Source: a virus
IMG/VR virus record: IMGVR_UViG_3300048590_000038
Coordinates: 1 to 27,166 of that record
DNA length: 27,166 bases
Reading direction: 5' to 3' (one strand)
The notes under the pieces were generated by a model, which was not told where the DNA came from, did no database searches, and saw only the letters and a list, made by a program, of their open reading frames with translations. A program made the position numbers and the translations under genes. The first letter of the stretch is position 1. Every line of letters starts with the position of its first letter. This document shows, piece by piece, positions 6,707-13,069 of the stretch.

Positions 6707-7489
6707 ATGCGTAGACGTATCAGAATCATTCCTTACGGCCCGAGCAACTCGGCCAAGCTGCTGTCCCGTGCCCTGCGCGTCAAGCGCATCAAGCTGGATG
6801 GGACCAGCCGCTTCCTGTCACGGGACGGGGACGTGCTCATCAACTGGGGCAGGCACAACGGGATGGGCAGGCCCCTGCGTGGGTTCGTGAACGTGCTCAA
6901 CGGTTTCGACCGGGTGGCTGTGGCCCGTGACAAGCTGGCCTGCTTCAAGGCGCTGACCGAGGCACGGGTGCCGACGGTGGAGTGGACGACCGACAGGGCG
7001 CTCGCCTTTGCGTGGGCGCAGGGCGGACACACGGTGTTCGCTCGCCACTCTACCACGGGGCAGGGAGGCAGCGGAATCGAGATCGTAGATCCCGAGTCTG
7101 CCGTGCCCATCGGGGAGGACGATATGCCTGACGCCCCGCTGTACACCAAGCGGTTCCGTGCCGAGCATGAGTACCGGGTCCACGTGTTCGGCCCGTACCA
7201 TCTGGCGCAGAAGAAGCGGCGGCGCAACGGAGCGGAGCCTAACGCTGTGCGTAACCACCGCAACGGCTACGTGTACTGCACACGGGAGATTGAGGCTCCC
7301 AATTCTGTGACTTCAACGGCTTGCTCTGCGGTAGCTGCGCTCGGATTGGACTTCGCTGCGGTGGATCTCATGTGCAACAACGCAGGGGAGGCTCGGGTTC
7401 TGGAGGTCAACACGGCACCGGGCATCGAGGGGTCTACGCTGGACTTCTACGTGGAACGCTTCCGTGAGAAGCTGGGGGTGGCGGTATGA
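6707..7489 (+). CDS. ATP-grasp ligase
   Basis: 260 residues. The ATP-grasp elements are present: DKLACFKAL at 75-83, the glycine-rich ATP loop GQGGSGIEIV at 118-127, an E-Y-R-V-H-V-F strand at 155-161, and the C-terminal metal site with D220, then LEVNTAPGIEGST (E233, N235) at 232-244. ATP-grasp ligases make acyl-phosphate intermediates and join carboxylates to amines or thiols. It completes the cassette of two GS-like amidoligases, GGCT and GATase, an association predicted in comparative genomics (Iyer, Aravind and colleagues) to make peptide-like modifications; the product is unknown. The start is at 6707 because GGAGAGG lies 4-9 nt upstream. Its stop overlaps the next ATG. Confidence 0.9.
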   Translation: MRRRIRIIPYGPSNSAKLLSRALRVKRIKLDGTSRFLSRDGDVLINWGRHNGMGRPLRGFVNVLNGFDRVAVARDKLACFKALTEARVPTVEWTTDRALAFAWAQGGHTVFARHSTTGQGGSGIEIVDPESAVPIGEDDMPDAPLYTKRFRAEHEYRVHVFGPYHLAQKKRRRNGAEPNAVRNHRNGYVYCTREIEAPNSVTSTACSAVAALGLDFAAVDLMCNNAGEARVLEVNTAPGIEGSTLDFYVERFREKLGVAV

Positions 7490-7809
7490 GCAAGCACGAA
7501 CTGTTCAAGGAACTGGGGCTGGACGCCCACCAGTGGGACGTGTGCTCGCTGGTCTACGAGGCACGCGAGGCTGAGATCGAGAGTCTGCGCTCGCGGCTGG
7601 CCGAGGCCGATGTGTGCCTGCACAGCACAAGGGTGACGCTCATCGAAGTCGCTGAGCATAGTGACTTTGAAGAAGGCGCGGAGTTCGGAGTTAGATCGTG
7701 CTGTCACGTAAGAGACTACAGGCCACACGCAGAGTCGTGTGCAGTAATGCGTGCGATTTCCAACATCGACGCCTTCCTTGCGCGGGAGCAGAGCCATGAG
7801 TGCCGGTGA
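7486..7809 (+). CDS. hypothetical coiled-coil protein, partial paralogue of its neighbour
   Basis: 107 residues, ATG coupled to the preceding stop. The centre (AREAEIESLRSRLAEADVCL, about residues 26-45) is a short coiled coil. A Cys/His-containing C-terminal half (SCCHVRDYRPHAESC) could bind metal. No family is recognised. Twenty nucleotides at 7585-7604 recur exactly in the next gene (8012-8031), so the two share part of their coding sequence by duplication or recombination. Confidence 0.65.
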   Translation: MSKHELFKELGLDAHQWDVCSLVYEAREAEIESLRSRLAEADVCLHSTRVTLIEVAEHSDFEEGAEFGVRSCCHVRDYRPHAESCAVMRAISNIDAFLAREQSHECR

Positions 7810-8134
7810 CGTTCCGCGCTGCCCGTCGTGCGGGCTGTATCTCTATCCGTCAGACACGGCGACCGTTCACTTATGCGGAGTTCCATACCCCAACAATGCA
7901 CCAGCGTCGTATCCGCTCAAGGACTGGCGTGACGCCGAGATCGAGTCCCTGCGCACGGACTATGTGCTGTTGTCAGACGACTATAAGCAGCTACTCGGAG
8001 ACAACGAGCGCCTGCGCTCGCGGCTGGCCGAAGCAGAGTCCACGTTGGAGCACATACGGGACAGCACGTACCGCAGCGCGGTTGTCCTGCGCGGAGTCGC
8101 ATCCGACTACTTCGACAGAAGGAGAACGTCATGA
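7796..8134 (+). CDS. hypothetical zinc-ribbon / coiled-coil protein
   Basis: 112 residues from an ATG that overlaps the previous gene by 14 nt. The N-terminus has a C-P-S-C-G knuckle (residues 9-13) and a lone later Cys/His, and a coiled coil follows (DAEIESLR..., then LRSRLAEAESTLEHI). The DAEIESLR and LRSRLAEA segments match the preceding gene. No family is recognised; the layout suggests a small metal-binding adaptor. Confidence 0.6.
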   Translation: MSAGDVPRCPSCGLYLYPSDTATVHLCGVPYPNNAPASYPLKDWRDAEIESLRTDYVLLSDDYKQLLGDNERLRSRLAEAESTLEHIRDSTYRSAVVLRGVASDYFDRRRTS

Positions 8135-8343
8135 GCAGGGAGGACTGGGAACGTGGTGATGCGGTTGAGTTCGTCTATGTCAACGGGATCAAGTGCTTGG
8201 CGCAATGTCAGTGCCGGTCTACTTGGTTCTATGCCTCCAACGACAACTATCTTTGTGGAGATTGCGGGGCGCTGTATGATCGCCAATGGAAGCTAATACA
8301 TGAGGACGATGGGCATGATAATGGATTGGAAGATCCGTGCTAA
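8131..8343 (+). CDS. small zinc-ribbon protein
   Basis: 70 residues, ATG overlapping the previous stop. Two knuckle-like pairs (CQC near residues 26-28 and CGDCG near 42-46) resemble a minimal zinc ribbon, and the tail is acidic and His-rich (IHEDDGHDNGLED). No named family. It is one of several tiny Cys-rich proteins in this part of the phage. Confidence 0.6.
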   Translation: MSREDWERGDAVEFVYVNGIKCLAQCQCRSTWFYASNDNYLCGDCGALYDRQWKLIHEDDGHDNGLEDPC

Positions 8344-8470
8344 TAACACTTCACCACATGAAGTGTTGCAAGTGTCAGCACGATTGACGAGGTACTCAGT
8401 AGCCAGCTACTCGTACTGGAACGTGGCACTCAACGCCATGTATTTGTACTCAAGAATGACAGGACGCTAA
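8315..8470 (+). CDS. possible small protein filling the gap before 8484
   Basis: An open frame of 51 residues (MIMDWKIRANNTSP..., ending ...YLYSRMTGR) spans the otherwise non-coding stretch and ends 13 nt before the next gene. GAGGA at 8302-8306 favours the ATG at 8315; ATGs at 8309 and 8321 are in the same frame. The product is basic, aromatic and soluble. It overlaps the preceding gene by 29 nt, consistent with the packing here. No family is recognised. A 9-bp inverted repeat (8345-8367) lies within it. Confidence 0.5.
   Translation: MIMDWKIRANNTSPHEVLQVSARLTRYSVASYSYWNVALNAMYLYSRMTGR
8345..8367. repeat. inverted repeat, 9-bp arms and 5-nt loop
   Basis: Arms AACACTTCA and TGAAGTGTT are exact complements around CCACA. 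No T-tract follows, so it is not an intrinsic terminator. It may be an operator or RNA hairpin, or chance within a coding sequence. Confidence 0.45.
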
Positions 8471-8483
8471 AGAGGTACGCAGA

Positions 8484-8747
8484 ATGAACGAGTGGCAGAA
8501 GGTGAACGAGGCGCTGGATACCGTGCTTGGCAGCAGGCTCCGGGCCATCTGGTTGTGTGTGAAGGTGGACGAGAAGCCCCTGCACGTGGTGGCTAAGGAA
8601 TTCGACCGAACGGTGGCGGAGATCAAGGCAGCCGTGGACTTGGCGGACTGGGTGTTGGAGCGGGCGGACTTGGCCCCGAAGATCCCGCCTAAGCCCCCGC
8701 TCAAGCCGTGCTACGAGGGGTTCCACCAGATGGGGGACGGGGAATGA
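8484..8747 (+). CDS. small helix-turn-helix-like protein
   Basis: 87 residues, ATG eleven bases after an AGAGG. Residues about 18-60 (LRAIWLCVKVDEKPLHVVAK, then EFDRTVAEIKAAVDLADWVL) have the pattern of a sigma-region-4-like helix-turn-helix, followed by a proline-rich tail (PKIPPKPPLKP). It could be a small DNA-binding regulator. The similarity is by pattern only. It precedes a second unknown gene and the sigma-factor-like gene in one overlapping string. Confidence 0.6.
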   Translation: MNEWQKVNEALDTVLGSRLRAIWLCVKVDEKPLHVVAKEFDRTVAEIKAAVDLADWVLERADLAPKIPPKPPLKPCYEGFHQMGDGE

Positions 8748-9094
8748 GCATCTTCGACAACTTGATTGAGGGAGCTACCGGGGTGCGTGTGCGCAACGGC
8801 TTCGAGCGTCAGCCCCTTACGGTTGAGCGGCTTGACGACGTACGGTCGGTGCCTAGTTCGTACATGGACGAGCACACGATGCAGCTGCGAGTCACGGTAA
8901 CTTACCGCGTGACGCACGGGGCCACGGTGGAGGGGCAGGCTCAGGTTAGAGAGTCGGCGCTCCGGCACTTGCGGGCCACACTGTACGGGGATCTGCTTCT
9001 TCTGAACTCGGAGATCCTGCACGCTATCTCGGACGGTGACGCCACGAGGGCGCGGGACTTGTGCCTTAAGCTGAGACAGGAGATCACAGGATGA
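8744..9094 (+). CDS. hypothetical protein
   Basis: 116 residues, ATG overlapping the previous stop. The N-terminal and middle parts look beta-rich (MQLRVTVTYRVTHGATVEGQ), followed by two amphipathic helices. There are no Cys motifs or membrane segments, and no family is recognised. It is translationally coupled on both sides and sits directly before the sigma-like gene. Confidence 0.65.
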   Translation: MSIFDNLIEGATGVRVRNGFERQPLTVERLDDVRSVPSSYMDEHTMQLRVTVTYRVTHGATVEGQAQVRESALRHLRATLYGDLLLLNSEILHAISDGDATRARDLCLKLRQEITG

Positions 9095-9873
9095 GTGAGC
9101 GAACGTACGAGAACTACTACAAGGCCAAGAGTGCCGAGATCCACAAGACGTGGGTGGCGGGCATGATGGAGCTACGAGCCACGGGGGTGCAGCACACGGA
9201 CGACGAGGGCGTGTCCGCTCTGGAGAAGAAAGTACGGGCCTATCAGGACAGGTTCGTAGCCGGGGATGATGCGGCTCGGCACATCGTCTGGGCGCTGGTC
9301 TGGAAGGTCATGGTTGCCCGCGCATCACGGGGTGGCATGGACTACGAGGAAGCAGCGAACGTGGCAACGGACGCCCTGATGTACGTGCAGGACTACGTGA
9401 CGCGGGTGCCTGAGCAGGTGGCCTCGCTCATGGCCATGTTCAACCGGAGTCTGTGGATGCACGTGCAGCGGGTGAAGGACGGGCGGGGACACCTGCCCGA
9501 GATCATGGAGGCGAACTTGGACCTGCCGGGGGAGGACCCGTACTCAGGTGACGAGGAGGAAATCGAGGAGCCGTTGGTGCAGCTTGAGGCTGCGATGATG
9601 GGGAACGGGTACGTGCCTCACGCGTACCTGACGTCGGTAACATTGGCAACACCGGAGAGTGATGTAGTGTCAGAGAATCTGCGAGAGTTCTTGGAGAGAG
9701 TAGCAGTCGAGGCCTGCGGACAGGAAGCGTGGGGCATCTACCACGCTGTTGTGGTACAGGAGAAAACGCAGGCAGAGATTGCCGAGACGCACGATATGGA
9801 CCAGTCCACGGTGTCCCGCAAGGTGCGTGACGTGGGACTGGCCCTACGCGAGGCCCTTGTAAAGGGCGCGTAG
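9091..9873 (+). CDS. sigma-factor-like DNA-binding protein
   Basis: 260 residues. Residues about 60-130 (AARHIVWALVWKVMVARASR, DYEEAANVATDALMYVQDYV, FNRSLWMHVQRVK) follow the sigma-70 region 2 pattern. A Glu/Asp-rich linker comes next. Residues about 208-255 (EAWGIYHAVVVQEKTQAEIA, DQSTVSRKVRDVGLALREAL) form a region-4-like helix-turn-helix. This suggests an ECF-like sigma factor or an anti-termination/regulatory relative that redirects host RNA polymerase. It is the last gene before the long regulatory gap and could act on it. Family placement is by pattern; a search against sigma-70 regions 2 and 4 would decide. Confidence 0.6.
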   Translation: MSERTYENYYKAKSAEIHKTWVAGMMELRATGVQHTDDEGVSALEKKVRAYQDRFVAGDDAARHIVWALVWKVMVARASRGGMDYEEAANVATDALMYVQDYVTRVPEQVASLMAMFNRSLWMHVQRVKDGRGHLPEIMEANLDLPGEDPYSGDEEEIEEPLVQLEAAMMGNGYVPHAYLTSVTLATPESDVVSENLREFLERVAVEACGQEAWGIYHAVVVQEKTQAEIAETHDMDQSTVSRKVRDVGLALREALVKGA

Positions 9874-9886
9874 TAACTTTCTTTTT
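9845..9886 (+). terminator. terminator-like hairpin at end of the sigma-like gene
   Basis: Outer arms TACGC/GCGTA and inner arms GCCCTT/AAGGGC (loop GTA, 3-nt bulge on the left) form an 11-bp stem overlapping the TAG stop. TTTCTTTTT follows at 9878-9886, five bases after the stem. The spacing makes it a moderate intrinsic terminator. Confidence 0.45.
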
Positions 9887-9917
9887 AACACCGTGCATAA
9901 AATCCGGGAAAAATGGT

Positions 9918-9932
9918 CTATACTAAGTATAG
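9918..9932. promoter_or_regulatory. 15-bp palindrome overlapping -10-like elements
   Basis: CTATACT and AGTATAG are exact inverted arms around one A. Either arm can be read as a -10 element (TATACT at 9919, TATAGT at 9928), so a repressor bound here would block the promoter. Confidence 0.45.
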
Positions 9933-10043
9933 TACGGGGGACGAGGGTGAACGTACCCGAGTCCCTCAACCCGGTAGCCCCGGACCTGTTGGGCAGGCCG
10001 GGGCGGACGGCGGGTCATGGCACGGTGGCGTGCCGGACCATAC

Positions 10044-10057
10044 GTCATACGTATGAC
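10044..10057. repeat. palindrome copy 6, next to the Shine-Dalgarno of the first replication-module gene
   Basis: Perfect GTCATACGTATGAC, followed by ATAGGAG and the ATG at 10071; it ends 13 nt before the start, the same register as at 942, 1960 and 6680. Confidence 0.95.
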
Positions 10058-10070
10058 ATAGGAGAACTGG

Positions 10071-10298
10071 ATGACTTATGAAGAATTCTGTAAGGGGCTA
10101 CGTCCGATGGACTACGCGGAAGGCGAAGGACTTTCGGAAGCTGGAAGAAAGGTTGAAGGTCTACTCGCGTACGCCGACTACTGCGCGTCAGACTCGGACA
10201 GCCCAGACACGGACGACGGATGGGGATACCTGACCCCCGAAGCTCAGGCCAACGACGAAGCAGAGTGGAGCCAGATGCTCCGGGAAGGTAAGCTATGA
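10071..10298 (+). CDS. small acidic protein, first gene of the replication module
   Basis: 75 residues, ATG with GGAG seven bases upstream. Strongly acidic (YCASDSDSPDTDDGWGYLTP and EANDEAEW-like runs), with no basic patches or Cys. Acidic early phage proteins sometimes mimic DNA or inhibit host enzymes, but nothing specific is recognisable here. It is coupled to the next gene by a 4-nt overlap. Confidence 0.7.
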   Translation: MTYEEFCKGLRPMDYAEGEGLSEAGRKVEGLLAYADYCASDSDSPDTDDGWGYLTPEAQANDEAEWSQMLREGKL

Positions 10299-10516
10299 GC
10301 GATGACTACAGCAACATCAAGTTGACGCAGCGTAAGCCGAACGCCAACATCCAGTCGGACAAGTGGGGCAGCATTGCGGAAATGTACCGTGACCTGAACC
10401 CGCAGATCACGTACCATGCGTTCCTCGGTCGCATCAAGAAGGGGCTGGACCCGATGACGGCGGCGACCAAGCCGCGTGACCCACGCGGTCGCAAGTCTCG
10501 GCATACGTTCTCGTGA
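10295..10516 (+). CDS. small basic protein with helix-turn-helix-like motif
   Basis: 73 residues, ATG overlapping the previous stop. A segment from about residue 24 (KWGSIAEMYRDLNPQITYHA, FLGRIKKGLDPMTAATKP) resembles the short DNA-binding motif seen in small phage proteins and near homing-endonuclease C-termini (Y-x-T-F-x-x-R-V-x-x-G-W-x-x-x-x-A-x-T-x-P). The tail is basic (RDPRGRKSRH). A DNA-binding role is likely but unproven. Confidence 0.65.
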   Translation: MSDDYSNIKLTQRKPNANIQSDKWGSIAEMYRDLNPQITYHAFLGRIKKGLDPMTAATKPRDPRGRKSRHTFS

Positions 10517-10665
10517 TGCGCCTACCGTGGCCCTTAACAGCGTCGTTCATAGGGGTGGCCATGTACCTCACCAGTCAGATCTTTGACTCTACTGATCTGG
10601 CGCTGGCAAGCATCGTGGTCAGTATGTTCGCCATTGGAGCCATGATGCGGGACATTCTGCGGTGA
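10516..10665 (+). CDS. small membrane protein
   Basis: 49 residues, ATG overlapping the preceding TGA (TGATG). Hydrophobic stretches at residues about 7-18 (LTASFIGVAMYL) and 28-43 (ALASIVVSMFAIGAMM), joined by an acidic loop, suggest two membrane helices. No family is recognised. The stop overlaps the GTG of the next gene, as expected for real coupled genes. Confidence 0.6.
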   Translation: MRLPWPLTASFIGVAMYLTSQIFDSTDLALASIVVSMFAIGAMMRDILR

Positions 10666-10859
10666 GCGCAGGTGACTGGCTGGACGACCATCTGTGCAGT
10701 CCGATCGAGCCGTGGCCGGTGGAGTGTGACTGCTGCCACCGCACGTTCGGGTCGGACAAGATGGTTGTCGAAGAAGGAGACCGGTGGGAATGCTTCGACT
10801 GCTGGGAAAAGCTGGAAGCGAAGGAGAGAGCGCGTGAGCAGAGCCGCAATAGCAGCTGA
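10662..10859 (+). CDS. small zinc-finger protein
   Basis: 65 residues from GTG. Two CxxC pairs (CDCC near residue 22-25 and CFDC near 44-47), separated by about 18 residues, form a treble-clef-like finger, followed by a charged helix (EKLEAKERAREQ). It is next to the primase gene, which overlaps its end by 26 nt. No named family. Confidence 0.65.
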   Translation: MSAGDWLDDHLCSPIEPWPVECDCCHRTFGSDKMVVEEGDRWECFDCWEKLEAKERAREQSRNSS

Positions 10860-11646
10860 GGGCATGACGCTGGAGCCGGGGCAGAGCATACGGATGGTCT
10901 GTCCCTTCTGCGGCGGCGGGGCGAGCGGCGAGCGGAGCATGAGCATCAAGCTGTCCGAGGAGAACGGGCTGCTGCTGTACCATTGCTTCCGTGCCAACTG
11001 TCCCGCTGCCGGGGTGATCGGCAACACGGGCAATGTCATACGTATGACACGCCCCGCCCCGTCGACGTGGCAGCCATGGGATTGCAGCGGGTTCAACGCG
11101 TACATCCCCGAATACGGGATGGACAAGGTGAACGAGTGGCGTCTGTCTGTTGCGACGTCTGGTATCTTGTGGGACGACGATACGCACCGGTTGGCGCTTC
11201 CCGTATACGGGCCTATGGAGGACCTCAGAGGCTACGTGCTACGGGCGGTGGACAACCGTAGGCCCAAGACCCTATCGGCCCGCCTGCGCAACGACGTGCC
11301 GTTCCAGTCGTGGACCCGGAGGGGGTCCCATCTATACCAACCCGGGCGGATCTACGTGGTGGAGGATATCCCCTCGGCAGAGAGACTGCGGTACCTCGGG
11401 CGTCAGGCTGTGGCCCTGCTCGGGTGTACCCCAAGCGACGAGGCTCTGAGCGAGATAGCCACGGAGGCCCGACGTAGGGGTGGGTGCGAGCTAGCGATTG
11501 CCCTTGATGCGGATGCCACGCAGCAGGCGCTTAGGCTCCAGAGGCAGTACGGCATGAGGGGTAGCTCCCGTGTGCTGGTGTTGCCGAAGGATATCAAAGA
11601 CATGACCGACGTTGAGGTAAGTGAATGGGTGAACGCCAACTCATAG
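10834..11646 (+). CDS. DNA primase, T7 gp4 N-terminal type (zinc finger plus TOPRIM)
   Basis: 270 residues from GTG at 10834, chosen for AAGGAGAG just upstream; an ATG at 10864 has a poor ribosome site. Cysteines C23, C26, C51 and C56 (CPFC...CFRANC) form the primase zinc finger that reads template. The TOPRIM domain has the acidic metal residues E177 (YVVED) and D225/D227 (ALDADAT). It would prime lagging-strand synthesis with the adjacent helicase. In T7 the primase and helicase are one protein; here they are two overlapping genes. Palindrome copy 7 encodes V-I-R-M-T at residues 68-72, in the linker between finger and TOPRIM parts. Confidence 0.88.
   Translation: MSRAAIAAEGMTLEPGQSIRMVCPFCGGGASGERSMSIKLSEENGLLLYHCFRANCPAAGVIGNTGNVIRMTRPAPSTWQPWDCSGFNAYIPEYGMDKVNEWRLSVATSGILWDDDTHRLALPVYGPMEDLRGYVLRAVDNRRPKTLSARLRNDVPFQSWTRRGSHLYQPGRIYVVEDIPSAERLRYLGRQAVALLGCTPSDEALSEIATEARRRGGCELAIALDADATQQALRLQRQYGMRGSSRVLVLPKDIKDMTDVEVSEWVNANS
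11035..11048. repeat. palindrome copy 7, inside the primase gene
   Basis: Perfect TGTCATACGTATGACA (11034-11049), coding frame GTC ATA CGT ATG ACA, read V-I-R-M-T, between the zinc finger and the catalytic domain. Confidence 0.95.
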
Positions 11647-12836
11647 GGAGCCTTATCAAAAGCAGAGAGGCGTTCGACCGGGTAGCAAACCACTTGACCG
11701 ATGCGGACCTGACTGAGCAGGCGAAGGTCATAGTGCAGCACGTGCGGGAGTACTACGACAGAGACGCTGGCGCGTCCCACGTAGACCCCGAGTTGTTGAA
11801 GGGTGCGATCTGTCGGACGCTATCGAACCCGAAGCATCAGGCAATGTTCACGGAGCTAGTGTCTGACCTGTCCGCTGCGGACGTCAGCCCTGCTAACGTG
11901 GTGACGGACTTCATTGCCGTGCGCCGGTCAGCGACCGGCAGCAAGCTGGCCTCCCTGCTCGCAGCAGGCAAGCCGGTGGAGGAAGTCAGACCAGTACTGG
12001 AGGAGTACGACACATGGGCAAGAGCAGAGACAGTCGAGGAGAAGGAGCGGGACGTACGCAAGGGGCAGTCGGTAGCGGATTTAGTAGCAGCCCGTACGAG
12101 GGCCGGTGGCCTAGTCAAGGTGCTACCACGAGCGTTGAACGAGCGGTTGGACGGGGGCTTGTTGCCGGGGCATCACATGATCGTGTTCGCCCGACCCGAG
12201 GTGGGGAAGTCCCTGTTCGTAATCAACGCAGTCGCGGGCTTCTGCCAGCAGGGGCTCACTACCCTGTACGTGGGGAATGAGGACCCGATTGGCGACGTTG
12301 TGATGCGCACGGTGAGTAGGCTGGCGGACATGACACGCCACGAGGTTATGGACAACCCGGCCCAAGCGGCGGAGGCCGCACGGCAGAGGGCCTACGACAA
12401 CGTGATCTTCGCTGGCATGGCACCGGGTAGCGCCCGAGAGATCGAGGCTCTGATGATCGAGTACAAGCCACACGTCGTGATCGTCGATCAGCTGCGCAAC
12501 CTAGGGGTGGGCAAGGAGGACAACTTCACCCGCAAGCTGGAGATCGCAGCGCAACAGGTGCGTGCCCTCGGGCAGCGGCACAAGGCTGTGATGATCAGCG
12601 TGACGCAGGCAGGAGACAGCGCGAGTGGTAAAGCGGTGCTTGATATGGGCGACGTTGACAGTAGCAATACTGGCATTCCTGCTCAGGCGGACGTACTGGT
12701 GGGCATTGGGATGAGCCACGAGGATGAGGCGTTCGGGCGCAGGATGATCAGCCTGCCGAAGAACAAGCCGGGTGGCAATCACTCTGCGTTCCCCGTGCTG
12801 GTGGATCCAACCAAGTCGAAAATGAGGAGCGAGTAA
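11625..12836 (+). CDS. replicative DNA helicase, DnaB/T7 gp4 C-terminal type
   Basis: 403 residues. An N-terminal helical domain (1-130) is like that of DnaB, followed by a RecA-type ATPase. Walker A is ARPEVGKS at 189-196 (the usual first glycine is replaced by Ala), Walker B VVIVDQ at 284-289, and a sensor-like S-V-T-Q segment at 325-328. It is a hexameric 5'-3' helicase that unwinds the fork ahead of the phage polymerase. The start overlaps the primase gene by 22 nt in a different frame, with GAGG upstream. The full RecA core is present, so it is not a fragment. Confidence 0.9.
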   Translation: MGERQLIGSLIKSREAFDRVANHLTDADLTEQAKVIVQHVREYYDRDAGASHVDPELLKGAICRTLSNPKHQAMFTELVSDLSAADVSPANVVTDFIAVRRSATGSKLASLLAAGKPVEEVRPVLEEYDTWARAETVEEKERDVRKGQSVADLVAARTRAGGLVKVLPRALNERLDGGLLPGHHMIVFARPEVGKSLFVINAVAGFCQQGLTTLYVGNEDPIGDVVMRTVSRLADMTRHEVMDNPAQAAEAARQRAYDNVIFAGMAPGSAREIEALMIEYKPHVVIVDQLRNLGVGKEDNFTRKLEIAAQQVRALGQRHKAVMISVTQAGDSASGKAVLDMGDVDSSNTGIPAQADVLVGIGMSHEDEAFGRRMISLPKNKPGGNHSAFPVLVDPTKSKMRSE

Positions 12837-12838
12837 CA

Positions 12839-13069
12839 ATGTCGATTGAACTGAACAGGATCATCTGCAAGCATTGCGGGGCAGAGGTAGTGTCGGCGTT
12901 CCGCCACGACTTCCGTGCCCACACGTGCGACAAGATGAAGGCTGCGTACAACGGGTCGAACGAGGTATTCATTGCAGCGGACGGTGGCCCTGCGTACCTG
13001 AGACGGTGTGGCAATCACTCGGATTGGGAGGAGGCGTCCATCTGGAAGAACGACGTAGAGGTGGGGTGA
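12839..13069 (+). CDS. small zinc-finger protein
   Basis: 76 residues, ATG two bases after the helicase stop. CKHC at residues 10-13 with H-D-F-R-A-H-T-C downstream gives a Cys2-His-Cys finger, followed by an acidic, aromatic C-terminal half. No named family. It is tucked between helicase and polymerase and its stop overlaps the polymerase GTG, so it is probably made together with the replisome; a DNA-binding accessory role is inference. Confidence 0.7.
   Translation: MSIELNRIICKHCGAEVVSAFRHDFRAHTCDKMKAAYNGSNEVFIAADGGPAYLRRCGNHSDWEEASIWKNDVEVG

Larger units (their letters stand above)
9874..10070 (+). promoter_or_regulatory. 197-bp control region before the replication module
   Basis: This is the only long non-coding stretch in the rightward half. 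In order it holds a T-rich tract, the palindrome CTATACT-A-AGTATAG (9918-9932) that contains -10-like TATACT and TATAGT, a G-run, a stem of 7+4 bp (9977-10004, GCCCCGG...CCGGGGC), a 6-bp hairpin (10019-10034), then palindrome copy 6 and a Shine-Dalgarno. No convincing -35 hexamer stands at 17 bp, so an activator or alternative sigma may be needed. Best read as the promoter plus structured leader of the replication operon; a role as replication origin is also possible. Confidence 0.5.

Noticed and set aside
9893-10081. 62-codon open frame in the control region
   Set aside because: GTG start without a ribosome site, odd composition, and it runs through the hairpins and palindrome copy 6 into the next gene's start. 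Regulatory DNA explains it better.
11600-11650. Programmed frameshift joining primase and helicase
   Set aside because: No X-XXY-YYZ slippery heptamer or following hairpin was found in the 22-nt overlap, and the helicase has its own start and ribosome site.
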